A stretch of DNA of 64,000 bases, taken from Sporosarcina sp. BP05 (lineage in GTDB: Bacteria > Bacillota > Bacilli > Bacillales_A > Planococcaceae). Position 1 is the first letter of the stretch. Every line of letters begins with the position of its first letter. Below, in pieces: positions 16,300 through 25,808 of the stretch. Where the stretch lies: positions 62,001 to 126,000 of the forward strand of contig NZ_JACFTD010000003.1 of assembly GCF_014282005.1 (NCBI RefSeq), given 5' to 3'. The position numbers and the translations under genes are program-made. The notes beneath the pieces were generated by a model. The model saw only the letters and a list, made by a program, of their open reading frames with translations. It was not told the DNA's origin and did no database searches.

Positions 16300-17277
16300 T
16301 TAGTCCATATTAACAAAAATACCATTCAAATCAGGTTCTTCCGTTAACAAACCTTCATTCAACATCCAGTTCGCGGTCGCTTCCCAGTTATTCACATCCT
16401 GATCACCAAACTTGTTCTGTGCTTTCATTTTTGGAAGAAGAATAGATAGCGATTCTTTTTCAACATCCTCAATAAGAGGGAAGTTGGCTTCATTTTGGTT
16501 TTTTAGTAAGATAGAAATTGCTTCGTCAGGAGAACTTTCTATATCGACAAATGCCTTCCCTACTGCACGCCAGAAGGCCTCAATATTCTTCCGTTCCTTT
16601 TCCCACGTTTCATCACTCGTGACAACAACAAGCTCATAAAAAGAAGGGACACCATATTCAGTTGGATCAATATAGCCAGTAGGGTAGCCTTCGTATTCAA
16701 GAAGCGGTACTTCGTGGTTAATATAAGCGCCAATGACAGCATCTGTTTTGTTAGAAATAAGGGATGAATTCAATTCAAATCCAACGTCTACCATATTCAC
16801 TTTACTGTAATCTCCACCATTCGCTTTCATCATCGTCTTAAGTATGGCTTCGTTTAATGGATTGCCTGTATAACCAACCGTTTTCCCCTCCAAATCTTTT
16901 GGTATCGTAATGCCACTGCTTTTTAAAAAAGCAACATGATTCAAAGGTGACTGGACAAGTGCACCGACGGATTTGATGTCAACATTCTGCTCAGACTTTG
17001 CAATAATAACGTCAGGCTGATAGGTGATACCCATTGTAACTTTCCCAGCTGCCGCAAGATTAATGGGGTCAGTCGGACTTGCAGGGAACTTGATATCCAG
17101 TTCAATACCCTCATCTTTGAAATAGCCTTTTTCCTCCGCGACATAAAGGAAGCTATGTACCGCATTCGGATACCAATCTAGCATGATACTTACGTTCTCA
17201 GTTTCTTCCTTATTATTGCATGCGCTGAGCAATAGGATTAGCGCGATACTTGTTAGTGATAATGTGATTTTCTTCAA
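16300..17277 (-). CDS. thiY: Thiamine-precursor (formylaminopyrimidine) binding lipoprotein
   Basis: NMT1/THI5-like periplasmic-binding-fold lipoprotein of 325 residues. The signal peptide ends with lipobox LLSAC (Cys20). LDWYPNAVHSFLYVAEEKGYFKDEGI is the family's N-terminal signature; the GNPLNEAILKTMM and AFWRAVGKAFVDIE stretches fit pyrimidine-precursor binders. It delivers an HMP-type precursor to ThiX/ThiZ. The gene is last in the minus-strand tenA-thiZ-thiX-thiY operon, overlapping thiX by 4 bp, under the TPP riboswitch at 19.6 kb. Alkanesulfonate/taurine binders share the fold, but the riboswitch and TenA settle the role. Confidence 0.9.
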   Translation of the reverse strand: MKKITLSLTSIALILLLSACNNKEETENVSIMLDWYPNAVHSFLYVAEEKGYFKDEGIELDIKFPASPTDPINLAAAGKVTMGITYQPDVIIAKSEQNVDIKSVGALVQSPLNHVAFLKSSGITIPKDLEGKTVGYTGNPLNEAILKTMMKANGGDYSKVNMVDVGFELNSSLISNKTDAVIGAYINHEVPLLEYEGYPTGYIDPTEYGVPSFYELVVVTSDETWEKERKNIEAFWRAVGKAFVDIESSPDEAISILLKNQNEANFPLIEDVEKESLSILLPKMKAQNKFGDQDVNNWEATANWMLNEGLLTEEPDLNGIFVNMD

Positions 17278-18014
17278 TTCTTATCCCTCCATTTTAATGT
17301 TTGATTTTCAATGATGGTCACACAGATAAATAGAACAATTCCGACGGCACTAAGTACAAAAATGGGTGCGAAAACAGCTGCACCATCGAATTGCGTCATC
17401 ATACGTCTGCTGAAATAACCAAGGCCTGCCTGCGCTCCGAGCCATTCTCCGATTGCCGCACCAATCACGCTTAGTGTCACAGCGACTTTCATGCCAGAAA
17501 AGAAATGGGGGAGAGCAGTTGGTACGGAATACTTATAGAAAATATCCTTTTTTGAAGCACCCATCGTCAAAAAGAGCTCTTGCATGTCTTTTTTTCCCGA
17601 CGATAAACCATCGAATGTATTCACTGTTATTGGGAAAAATGTGATTAGTACGGTAACGGCAACTTTGCTCCAAATTGTGTAGCCAAACCACAGTACGAAA
17701 ATAGGGGCAAGCGCAATAATAGGAATCATCTGAGATGCAATGAGAATAGGATAGAGTGCTTTGCGGACGCCTGGACGGGAAGACATCAGTACGGCAAGGG
17801 CTGTTCCTGAAATAATAGAAATGACTAAACCGATAACAATCGTCATCAAAGTAACAGGCAGATGTTGCAACAACAATACTTCCTTCAATTCCCAAAAACG
17901 AAGGAATATCTGAATAGGGGAAGGTAGAATGAACGCTTTACCGTAAAGGCGTGCGCCCAACTCCCAGATACTTAGGAATACAGCAATAATTATTATGGAT
18001 GCCGCATTTTTCAC
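17274..18014 (-). CDS. thiX: Thiamine-precursor ABC transporter permease
   Basis: Permease of 246 residues of the SsuC/TauC/ThiX type with about six membrane segments. The ATPase-contacting EAA-like loop is seen as LFLTMGASKKDIFYKYSVPTALPHFFSG. It starts at ATG within the 4-bp overlap with thiZ and itself overlaps thiY by 4 bp, so the three transporter genes are translationally coupled. It moves the pyrimidine moiety captured by ThiY into the cell. Confidence 0.9.
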   Translation of the reverse strand: MKNAASIIIIAVFLSIWELGARLYGKAFILPSPIQIFLRFWELKEVLLLQHLPVTLMTIVIGLVISIISGTALAVLMSSRPGVRKALYPILIASQMIPIIALAPIFVLWFGYTIWSKVAVTVLITFFPITVNTFDGLSSGKKDMQELFLTMGASKKDIFYKYSVPTALPHFFSGMKVAVTLSVIGAAIGEWLGAQAGLGYFSRRMMTQFDGAAVFAPIFVLSAVGIVLFICVTIIENQTLKWRDKN

Positions 18015-18760
18015 AGTGTTACCTCACTTTGCAGCTTACTGAGCAGCTGTTCTTTCAGTTTGAGTATTTCAGGTCTATGAAGATCCACTCTTGTCCGAGG
18101 TCTTTCAAGAGGCACTTCGATTTCCACGAATGAAGTGACGGGCTTGTTTTGCAACAGAAAAATACGGTCTGACAGAAACAATGCTTCTTCTACGTCATGT
18201 GTGATGAAAAGTACAGTTGATTTGCGCTTTACCCATTGATTGATGAGCCACTCTTGCATCGACAGTCGAGTGATAGCGTCGAGTGCCGAAAACGGTTCAT
18301 CTAACAACAGTAGGGAATTCCCAGAAAGGACAGCGCGCAAGAAAGCGACGCGCTGCTTCATTCCACCGGAAAGTTCGCTGGGATAGTTATCCTCTGTTCC
18401 ACCAAGACCAAACTCCTCTAATAATGGTTGCACTTGCTCCCTGGCAGCCTTTTTATCTAATCCGGCTACTTCAAGCGGAAGACATGTATTTTCTAAAATG
18501 GTTCGCCAAGGCAGTAGCAAATCTTGTTGTGGCATATAGCCAACCTTTCCGAGGCGCTGACTGTTTGGATTCCCTTCAAGAAAAATGGTACCCTCTGAAG
18601 GTTCATCTAGTCCGGTTACAAGACGGAAAATCGTGCTTTTACCGGAACCGCTCACGCCAATTATAGAGATAAACTCGCCGGGAAGAATGTTGAATGACAG
18701 ATGATCAAGTATGCTGTTGCCTGATTGGTACGTGAATGAAACATCGTTAAACGCTAGCAT
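18011..18760 (-). CDS. thiZ: Thiamine-precursor ABC transporter ATPase
   Basis: ATPase of 249 residues. Walker A GVSGSGKST, Q-loop PQQDLLLPW, signature LSGGMKQR, Walker B LLLLDEPF and the switch His in ITHDVEEAL are all present, in the SsuB/TauB-like subgroup used for thiamine precursors. I chose the ATG at 18758-18760 (MLAFNDVSF). The frame extends upstream to 18823, but that part lies inside tenA and adds residues unlike the family. The start lies inside the last codons of tenA, giving a 14-nt overlap. Confidence 0.88.
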   Translation of the reverse strand: MLAFNDVSFTYQSGNSILDHLSFNILPGEFISIIGVSGSGKSTIFRLVTGLDEPSEGTIFLEGNPNSQRLGKVGYMPQQDLLLPWRTILENTCLPLEVAGLDKKAAREQVQPLLEEFGLGGTEDNYPSELSGGMKQRVAFLRAVLSGNSLLLLDEPFSALDAITRLSMQEWLINQWVKRKSTVLFITHDVEEALFLSDRIFLLQNKPVTSFVEIEVPLERPRTRVDLHRPEILKLKEQLLSKLQSEVTL

Positions 18761-19439
18761 TTGCCATTTCAACCCCAGGCCACATTTGTTTTGTATTCGC
18801 CATATCCCAAAACATGTATTCATAGCGAGTTGTATTGAGGAAGATATCTTCGAGCTTTAACAGTTCATGCTCCGGTTTACCCTCTGCTGATTTGTTCATT
18901 AAGTCGATACACCAGCCAGCAAGTTCCTCGAATTCATCAGAAGAATACATACGAATCCAGTCTCCGTATAACGGGTGATTTGCGGCTCCTGGAATGGCAT
19001 TCAGTTCCTTGCCAATTTCCCAGTAACTCCATGCACAAGGAAGCAGTGCAGCCATAACCTCGGCAACGGTTCCATTTTGACAGACATGCAACATGTAGTG
19101 CGTATAGGCAAGAACAATCGGAGAAGGTTTTGCGTCTTCTAGTTCCTGTTTAGAAATGCCAAACCGTAGTGCATAGCTACGATGCAATGCCATTTCCTTG
19201 TTTAGTGTTCCATCGAGAAGCGTTGCGAACTTGCCCATTGTTTCCAAGTCATCGGCTTTGACAGCACCAATTGCAAACAGTTTTGCATAATCAATCAAGT
19301 ACAAGTAATCCTGTACCATATAAAATCGGAATTTATCCGGATCAAGCGTCCCATCGCCAATCCCTTGTACGAACGGATGGCTATGATTCTGTTTCCAGAC
19401 TGGTAATGTCTTTTCGAGCATGCGGTCAGTGAATTTCAT
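18747..19439 (-). CDS. tenA: Aminopyrimidine aminohydrolase (thiaminase II family)
   Basis: TenA salvages thiamine breakdown products by deaminating aminomethylpyrimidine to HMP in the cytoplasm. The protein has 230 residues. HPFVQGIGDGTLDPDKFRFYMVQDYLYL is the family N-terminus; the catalytic Cys sits in ALLPCAWSYWEIG and the paired Glu in the late TRYEYMFWDMA helix. The Cys marks it as a TenA_C-type enzyme. First gene of the operon, with a GGGAGTGTTG ribosome site and a TPP riboswitch leader. Together with ThiXYZ it forms the base-degraded thiamine salvage route. Confidence 0.92.
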   Translation of the reverse strand: MKFTDRMLEKTLPVWKQNHSHPFVQGIGDGTLDPDKFRFYMVQDYLYLIDYAKLFAIGAVKADDLETMGKFATLLDGTLNKEMALHRSYALRFGISKQELEDAKPSPIVLAYTHYMLHVCQNGTVAEVMAALLPCAWSYWEIGKELNAIPGAANHPLYGDWIRMYSSDEFEELAGWCIDLMNKSAEGKPEHELLKLEDIFLNTTRYEYMFWDMANTKQMWPGVEMANASV

Positions 19440-19475
19440 AATTTCAACACTCCCTTTATTTATTGAAACCCCAAA

Positions 19476-19503
19476 AACCCACTCCTTGAAGAAGAAGTGG
19501 GTT
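19476..19503 (-). terminator. Attenuator terminator of the TPP riboswitch
   Basis: AACCCACT pairs with AGTGGGTT (19476-19483 with 19496-19503), and a T-rich tract follows on the minus strand. It lies between the riboswitch aptamer and the tenA ribosome site, as expected for the expression platform. Confidence 0.65.
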
Positions 19504-19555
19504 GTAGACAGTCAAACGTATCCCGGAAAATAGACCGGCAGAATTATTGTGTCAG

Positions 19556-19645
19556 CACCTCTTCCTTACGCTGGTATTAACCAGTTCAAGTTATAAGGGT
19601 CAAGGCACATGCCTCTCTCAGCTCTGTTAGAGCACCCCTAGCGGT
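19556..19645 (-). ncRNA. TPP riboswitch (THI element)
   Basis: On the minus strand the conserved THI-box blocks are in order: TAGGGGTGC, CTGAGAGAGGC, GACCCTTATAACTTGAAC, then CTGGTTAATACCAGCGTAAGG with an AAGAGGTGC end that pairs back to the start. Binding thiamine diphosphate is expected to promote the downstream terminator and switch off tenA-thiZXY. Confidence 0.95.
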
Positions 19646-19799
19646 GGATCATATGAAATTGGATTCACTCACATTATAAGCATACTAAAAATAGAAGGTC
19701 AACCTTAATGTTGGAAATAGTTGAAAAGGAATGTATGTTTCCTTTTTTGGTAATTATCCTGTAAAATAGAGGGAAAGAGTATTGAAAGGGGAAATGAAA

Positions 19800-20957
19800 T
19801 TGAGATTTTTCCATACAGCGGACTGGCACCTTGGCAAGCTTGTTCAGGGGATTTATATGACAGACGGACAGCGTTATGTACTAGATCAATTCATTGAAGC
19901 GATAAGAGAAGAGAAGCCCGATGCGGTCGTTATCGCAGGCGACTTATATGACCGAGCCGTGCCGCCGACGGAAGCTGTCACGCTGCTAGATGAAGTGCTT
20001 GAAAAAATCACCATGGAACTAGGGATACCTGTCCTTGCGATTGGAGGTAATCATGATAGCCCGGGACGCCTTCATTTCGGTAGTGGATTAATGCGGGCAA
20101 ATGGTTATCATATCACGGGTCAAATGACGAGAGATATCGAGCCAGTTGTTCTGACTGATGATTTCGGCGAAGTTCATTTTTACCTCGTACCTTTTGCGGA
20201 CCCATCTGTAGTGAAACACTTGCATGATGACGAAACAATTATGAACCACAATGATGCTATGAAGAAAGTGACGTCAACCATTCGTGAGCAGATGGTTGAG
20301 GGGGTTCGACATGTGTTTGTTGGACATGCTTTTGTGACGCCTCATGGAGAAAGTGAGGCGAACACGAGTGATTCCGAACGACCGCTTGCAATTGGTGGAG
20401 CGGAATATGTGTCTGCACATCTTTTCGAAGGATTCCATTATACCGCTCTTGGTCACTTACATCAGGCACATTATGTGTTAAATGAAACAGTGCGATTTGC
20501 GGGTTCGCCAATGAAATATTCGATTTCAGAAGAAAATCACAATAAAGGGTTTCTGATCATCGAACTCGATGCTAGAGGACAAGTATCCGTTGAAAAACGG
20601 GAGTTGAAGGCGAAGCATGATATGCGGACAGTTGTAGGGACGATGGAAGATATTTTATTGCATCCAGTAAGTGAAGATTATATTTTTGTGAAATTGCTAG
20701 ATGAGACACCGGTTTTATTCCCGATGGAACAAGTCCGGTCAATCTATCCGAACGCGATGCATGTTGAGCGTAAAGTGTTCATGTCGAACGCAAATGTGGC
20801 GGATGAACAACGTATGGAACATGGGAAGCATGATGATTTTGCACTCTTCAAAGCGTTTTATGAACAGATGAAAGGCGAAGTGGCGGACGAAGAAACGGAA
20901 ACCCTCTTTGCGGAAGTGCTCCATGAAGTTATGCACAAGGAGGGGGCGGGACTGTGA
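19800..20957 (+). CDS. sbcD: Nuclease SbcCD subunit D
   Basis: Mre11-type metallophosphoesterase that, with SbcC, cleaves DNA hairpins and processes DNA ends. Motifs in order: HTADWHLGK, GDLYDR, GNHDS, VGHAF and ALGHLHQ, covering the two-metal site. I favour TTG at 19800, which yields MRFFHTADWHLGK and has AAAGGGG eight bases upstream; an in-frame ATG at 19794 is too close to that site. The protein has 385 residues, normal length. It overlaps sbcC by 4 bp (GTGA). Confidence 0.9.
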   Translation: MRFFHTADWHLGKLVQGIYMTDGQRYVLDQFIEAIREEKPDAVVIAGDLYDRAVPPTEAVTLLDEVLEKITMELGIPVLAIGGNHDSPGRLHFGSGLMRANGYHITGQMTRDIEPVVLTDDFGEVHFYLVPFADPSVVKHLHDDETIMNHNDAMKKVTSTIREQMVEGVRHVFVGHAFVTPHGESEANTSDSERPLAIGGAEYVSAHLFEGFHYTALGHLHQAHYVLNETVRFAGSPMKYSISEENHNKGFLIIELDARGQVSVEKRELKAKHDMRTVVGTMEDILLHPVSEDYIFVKLLDETPVLFPMEQVRSIYPNAMHVERKVFMSNANVADEQRMEHGKHDDFALFKAFYEQMKGEVADEETETLFAEVLHEVMHKEGAGL

Positions 20958-23900
20958 GACCAATTCAATTGACGATGACGGCATTTGGGCCATATAAAGG
21001 AACGGAAATAGTCGATTTTAGAGAACTAAAAGACAATCGTCTGTTCGTCATATCTGGCGCAACGGGAGCAGGAAAGACAACGATTTTCGACGGCATCTGC
21101 TTTGCATTATATGGCCAGGCGAGCGGAGAAGATCGAACGGATATTCGGGCGATGCGAAGTGATTTTGCTGACGATGCAGTCCAAACAACGGTTGAATTGA
21201 TGTTTGACATACATAATCGGACGTATCGAATCATGCGACAAATTCCATATGTCAAACAAGGGAACAAATCTGAAACGTCTGCACGTTGCGAGTTTTATGA
21301 ATTAACGCCGGACGGGGAAGTTCCGCTTGTAGATAGGCAAATCGTGTCTGAAATTAATAAAAAGGCGGAAGACCTGATTGGATTTACACAGGCGCAATTC
21401 AGTCAGATTGTCATGTTACCACAAGGAGAGTTCCGGAAGTTTCTCACGTCCGATACAGAAAATAAAGAAACAATCATGCGTAAAATATTTAAAACAGACA
21501 AGTACCGTGAAATTGTGGAACAGCTGAAAGGGAGGAAAGAAAATGCACAAGCGACCCTGACGAAAGAAATGCAACAGAGCGAGGGGCATATTGGACAAAT
21601 AGCATCCTTACTGCCGGAGCGCGAGTCATCGGTCTTTACTGTCCTTGCGAATGAACATTACAATGTGAACCAAGTTGTTCAAGGGTTGGAAGAGGAGCTA
21701 GTGTTTTATCAAGAAAAGACGGTTGTTGTTAAAAAGAGTTATGACGACGTCTACGTGAAGCATGCAAAAATGCAAGAAACTTACCACGCTGCGAAAAGTA
21801 TGAATGAACGTTTTGTTGAGCTGCAACAAAAAGAAATCTTGTTAACAGGTTTATCCAAACAACAGTCGGAAATGGAACGAAAAGAACAACAGATAACTGA
21901 TGCGGAACGAGCTGCTTCAATTGGTGAAATCGAAATGCAGTTTCTCGCGTTGAAAGAAGAGACTGACGCAAAAGCCGATAACTTTAAGAAAGCAGAGAAA
22001 GCCATCCTGGTAGCTACAGAAAACATGGAACTTGCTGGACAGTGTTTTAGTGTTGAAGAGGCAAGAAAAGAAGAACGTGAAAAAATGACAGAAAGCTTGA
22101 TTCGCCTAAAGGATTTTTTACCGGCAGTATCGAGTTTGGCGTCGAAGGAAGCCGCTCTTGATTTGATGAAGAGAGAAATCAATGTTTTGGAACAAGAACT
22201 TGGAAAAATCGCCGGAAAGACAGATGAAGAAACCAGTAAATTAGAAAAGCTGAAATTGAAAATTGAGACGTTTGAAGTGGGAATTGCTCCGTACGATGAA
22301 CGTATCGATCAATTAAATGAGACGAATGAAAAGTGTAAGATACTTGATGAATTCATCAGTATTCAAAGTCGTTTAAATGTATTGGGTAAAGGAAAGTACG
22401 ACAATGAAATGCATTACGAAAAATGTAAAACGGAATACGATGCAGTCGAAAAGACTTGGCTGAATAATCAAGCAGCTATGTTGGCTGAGTCTCTTAAGGA
22501 TGGGGAATCCTGCCCTGTATGTGGGAGCGAACATCATCCCGCAAAAACGGATAAAACAATAGAGGTAACCGTTTCGAGGGAACAGCTTGAAGCGGAAAGA
22601 AGAAGGCTGAAAGAAGTCGAAAGTCAATTCCGAACCGCCGTTATTACCTATCAAAATGTAGTAGAACAGTTGAATGAAAAAGATAAGGAAATGAAGCGTT
22701 TTGCTATAGAAATAGGAAAAAACAATCTGCATGTGGATAAACAAAAGTTGGAAAGGGAAGTAACGAAGCTTCGTGAGGATCGGAAATTACTTGTTGATCT
22801 GAAAGAGAATTTGAAAAAACAAGAATTGATTACAGCGCAATTCATGGCGCGAAAAATTGAAGTGGAGCGTGCGTTGAATCAACAGCAATCGTTGTATGAT
22901 ACTCAATTAGCCGTTTTTAACATGACATTACAAACAATACCGGAAGATGTTAGGGTACTTGCTAAACTTCAGGAGCGCATTGCTGAAGTGGAAAAGAAAA
23001 AAGAGGAATTAGATTATGCTTGGGAAACAGTACAAAAAGTGCGGGAAGAAACTAGCAAGAAGCTGACGGAGGCGAAATCTGCAGGAATTCATGCTTTGGA
23101 AACATTGGGGGAAGTTGAAGGGAAGAGGAGCCGTGCGGAAAGCAGATTCACACACGCATTGGAAGAATCCGCGTTCGCTACAGAAGAGGCTTATCGCGAG
23201 GCGAAAATGCAAGAAGTGGACCGCACTTTGTTAAGAGAAAAAGTGGCAGCATTCAAACAACAGCTTCATAGTTTACGCGATGCAGTAGGGGAATTACGGG
23301 TACTTCTTGAAGGGAAAGAAGTGTTGGATCTAAGCAATTTGGCTACGAAATTGGCCGAAATGAAAAATGACTATGAAGCCGCTCTTACTGATTACAATGC
23401 ATCTTCAGAATATGAAAAAACTGCATTCGGTTTGAAAGAAAAACTTGTGCAGTCATCCGGAAAAGTGATGGAACTTGAACGGATATATGGGAAAATTACA
23501 GACCTTTACGATATTGTAAGAGGACAGAACGGATTGAAATTGTCATTCGAACGCTTTATTCAAATCGAGTACTTGGAACGCATTATCCAATCTGCGAATG
23601 AACGTCTGAAGGAAATGTCGAACGGGCAATTTGTCTTAATCCGCAGCGACCGACAGGAAGTACGAGGGAAACAAAGTGGACTGGGTCTGGATGTATATGA
23701 TGCTTATACAGGTCAAACACGCGACGTGAAGACATTGTCAGGTGGTGAAAAGTTCAATGCCTCTCTCTGTCTTGCGCTTGGTATGGCGGATGTCATTCAA
23801 AGTTTCCAAGGTTCGGTTTCGATCGACACGATGTTTATTGATGAAGGATTCGGGTCACTCGATGAGGAATCGTTGAACAAAGCGATTGATACACTTATTG

Positions 23901-24031
23901 ATCTGCAGAAATCAGGTCGAATGATTGGTGTTATCTCTCACGTTGAAGAACTGAAAGCTGCTCTTCCAGCCATCCTCGAAGTGAAAAAAGCGAAAGAAGG
24001 CAATAGTCACACTCATTTTATTATAAAATGA
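20954..24031 (+). CDS. sbcC: Nuclease SbcCD subunit C (Rad50-like ATPase)
   Basis: SMC-like ATPase of 1025 residues. N-terminal Walker A SGATGAGKTTIFD is at about 35-47. Long coiled coils (rich in Glu, Lys, Gln) flank the zinc-hook CPVC at residues 520-523 followed by GSEHHP. The ABC signature TLSGGEKFNAS is at about 925 and Walker B MFIDEGFGSLDEE at about 957. The start is GTG inside the sbcD stop overlap. It acts with SbcD in the cytoplasm on hairpin and blocked DNA ends. The length matches the Bacillus family. Confidence 0.93.
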   Translation: MRPIQLTMTAFGPYKGTEIVDFRELKDNRLFVISGATGAGKTTIFDGICFALYGQASGEDRTDIRAMRSDFADDAVQTTVELMFDIHNRTYRIMRQIPYVKQGNKSETSARCEFYELTPDGEVPLVDRQIVSEINKKAEDLIGFTQAQFSQIVMLPQGEFRKFLTSDTENKETIMRKIFKTDKYREIVEQLKGRKENAQATLTKEMQQSEGHIGQIASLLPERESSVFTVLANEHYNVNQVVQGLEEELVFYQEKTVVVKKSYDDVYVKHAKMQETYHAAKSMNERFVELQQKEILLTGLSKQQSEMERKEQQITDAERAASIGEIEMQFLALKEETDAKADNFKKAEKAILVATENMELAGQCFSVEEARKEEREKMTESLIRLKDFLPAVSSLASKEAALDLMKREINVLEQELGKIAGKTDEETSKLEKLKLKIETFEVGIAPYDERIDQLNETNEKCKILDEFISIQSRLNVLGKGKYDNEMHYEKCKTEYDAVEKTWLNNQAAMLAESLKDGESCPVCGSEHHPAKTDKTIEVTVSREQLEAERRRLKEVESQFRTAVITYQNVVEQLNEKDKEMKRFAIEIGKNNLHVDKQKLEREVTKLREDRKLLVDLKENLKKQELITAQFMARKIEVERALNQQQSLYDTQLAVFNMTLQTIPEDVRVLAKLQERIAEVEKKKEELDYAWETVQKVREETSKKLTEAKSAGIHALETLGEVEGKRSRAESRFTHALEESAFATEEAYREAKMQEVDRTLLREKVAAFKQQLHSLRDAVGELRVLLEGKEVLDLSNLATKLAEMKNDYEAALTDYNASSEYEKTAFGLKEKLVQSSGKVMELERIYGKITDLYDIVRGQNGLKLSFERFIQIEYLERIIQSANERLKEMSNGQFVLIRSDRQEVRGKQSGLGLDVYDAYTGQTRDVKTLSGGEKFNASLCLALGMADVIQSFQGSVSIDTMFIDEGFGSLDEESLNKAIDTLIDLQKSGRMIGVISHVEELKAALPAILEVKKAKEGNSHTHFIIK

Positions 24032-24043
24032 GTGAACCTTATG

Positions 24044-24081
24044 TCCGTCTGCATGTTCAATCATGCAGACGGATTTTTTTC
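24044..24081 (+). terminator. Terminator after sbcDC
   Basis: TCCGTCTGCATG (24044-24055) pairs perfectly with CATGCAGACGGA (24062-24073), followed by eight T. Confidence 0.9.
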
Positions 24082-24158
24082 ATTACGCAAATAGGATCTT
24101 AATTTAGTAACATATTTGTGTTGGTAAAATCAATATATTCAATTTATTAAAATGATAA

Positions 24159-24193
24159 TATTTTCAGTAATATATTGTGTTTTTCAGATAAAA
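24159..24193 (+). promoter_or_regulatory. Two CodY-box-like sequences upstream of brnQ
   Basis: TATTTTCAGTAATAT (24159-24173) matches the CodY consensus AATTTTCWGAAAATT at 11 of 15 positions, and GTTTTTCAGATAAAA (24179-24193) at about 10 of 15. CodY commonly represses branched-chain amino acid uptake genes. The region is very AT-rich, so chance matches are possible. Confidence 0.4.
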
Positions 24194-24263
24194 AGAGTAA
24201 TATTAGTTTCACTGATATATTGCATATATGTAAAAGCAATCACACCAAGGGGGAACTGGAACT

Positions 24264-25619
24264 ATGGAAAAGAAATTATCATTTTCATCATATCTTGCTA
24301 TAGGCTTGATGTTATTTGCATTATTTTTTGGAGCGGGAAATCTAATATTTCCTGCACAGCTCGGACAATATGCAGGAACGAATATGTGGCTTGCTGTTAT
24401 AGGCTTTTTGATCACGGGCGTAGGGCTTCCGTTTCTTGGCATTTTAGCAATAGGCTTCTCAGGTAGCCGTAATTTACAAGATCTCGCAAGTAGAATCCAC
24501 CCGGTTTATGCAGTAATATTCACATCACTTCTATATCTGACAATCGGACCATTTTTTGCCGCTCCTCGTACAGGTGCAGTTGCTTTTGATGTCGGTATAT
24601 CTCCATTTATTAGTGCAGAATATACACAAATTGCTTTAATTATTTTCACATTGCTATTTTTTGGCGTTACATTGTGGCTGGCACTGACCCCAGCAAAACT
24701 AGTTGACCGTGTCGGTAAGATTCTTTCACCAGCGATTATCATTCTACTTCTCGTATTGCTTGTAATGGTCGTCATGAAACCAATGGGGACAATTGGATCT
24801 CCGCAGGGTGCATATGCAAGCGGTGCATTCATGAAAGGATTTACGGAAGGGTATAACACAATGGATGCACTTGCATCACTCGTCTTCGGAATTCTCGTTA
24901 TCAATGCCATTCGCTCGATGGGTGTGACGAATAAGATAGCTATTTTAGCTGCGACTGCTAAGACAGGTGCCGTTGCAACGGGGCTCCTTGCAATTCTTTA
25001 TCTGGGAATTGCATACTTGGGGGCGACGAGCACGCAGTTGTTCGGACTTTTTGACACGGGTGGGCCCGTCTTGAGTAATGCATCATCGTATTATTTCGGT
25101 GCGTTTGGTTCCGTCATGCTTGCAGTCATTATAATTCTCGCATGCTTGACGACTAGTATAGGGTTAATGATGGCTTGCGGAGAGTATTTCCATACGATTA
25201 TGCCGAAAATCAGTTACAAAATATTCGTAACGATTTTCACTACATTCTGTTTCGTTGTGGCAAACTTTGGCTTGTCTAACATCATTACGTATTCGATTCC
25301 TGTATTGATGTTCCTTTATCCGCTATCTGTTGTTTTAATACTGCTTACGTTCTGTTCACCGCTGTTTAACCACTCGCGTCTTGTATACGTATCGGCAACA
25401 GCTATCGCATTCATGATCAGTTCGATAGATGGTTTGAAAACACTTTGTGAATTACTTGAAATAGACTACTTCGGATGGATGGCACCAATCGTTTCGTTTT
25501 ATCAACGTGTATTACCGTTCTATAATGAAGGTCTAGGTTGGCTATTACCAGTTCTAGCTGTCATGCTAGTGACAGGAGTATTGGCTCGATTACTAAAAAT
25601 GTCATCAGTGAATACTTAA
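24264..25619 (+). CDS. brnQ: Branched-chain amino acid transport protein (LIVCS family)
   Basis: Twelve-helix Na+- or H+-coupled symporter for leucine, isoleucine and valine, 451 residues. The N-terminal signature LFALFFGAGNLIFPAQLG, followed by the GFLITGVGLPFLGILAI and PRTGAVAFDVG stretches, is diagnostic for BrnQ/BraB. Start ATG follows GGGGG with 10-nt spacing. It is monocistronic with its own terminator; two CodY-like boxes precede it. Confidence 0.93.
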   Translation: MEKKLSFSSYLAIGLMLFALFFGAGNLIFPAQLGQYAGTNMWLAVIGFLITGVGLPFLGILAIGFSGSRNLQDLASRIHPVYAVIFTSLLYLTIGPFFAAPRTGAVAFDVGISPFISAEYTQIALIIFTLLFFGVTLWLALTPAKLVDRVGKILSPAIIILLLVLLVMVVMKPMGTIGSPQGAYASGAFMKGFTEGYNTMDALASLVFGILVINAIRSMGVTNKIAILAATAKTGAVATGLLAILYLGIAYLGATSTQLFGLFDTGGPVLSNASSYYFGAFGSVMLAVIIILACLTTSIGLMMACGEYFHTIMPKISYKIFVTIFTTFCFVVANFGLSNIITYSIPVLMFLYPLSVVLILLTFCSPLFNHSRLVYVSATAIAFMISSIDGLKTLCELLEIDYFGWMAPIVSFYQRVLPFYNEGLGWLLPVLAVMLVTGVLARLLKMSSVNT

Positions 25620-25633
25620 TGAAATAATAAAGT

Positions 25634-25674
25634 AGAGCTACATCACCTTTTGAAAAGTGATGTAGCTCTTTTTT
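25634..25674 (+). terminator. Terminator after brnQ
   Basis: AGAGCTACATCAC (25634-25646) pairs perfectly with GTGATGTAGCTCT (25657-25669), then T5. Confidence 0.9.
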
Positions 25675-25740
25675 GTGTAAATGGATTGAATAGTACGTTG
25701 AATAAAAAGTTATTGGTTTATTATTTTATAACATTTCTAC

Positions 25741-25768
25741 TTGTTTTATATATCTAATAATATATAAT
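25741..25768 (+). promoter_or_regulatory. Sigma-A-like promoter of cstA
   Basis: TTGTTT (25741-25746) and TATAAT (25763-25768) with a 16-bp spacer, about 40 bp upstream of the cstA start. Confidence 0.5.
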
Positions 25769-25808
25769 AGTCTGTGTATTGCTTTTATACATAGAGGAGG
25801 AAGCGTAA

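Noticed and set aside
18761..18823. Longer N-terminus for thiZ
   Set aside because: The added residues lie entirely within tenA and are unlike the ATPase family; the ATG at 18758-18760 begins exactly at the conserved domain.
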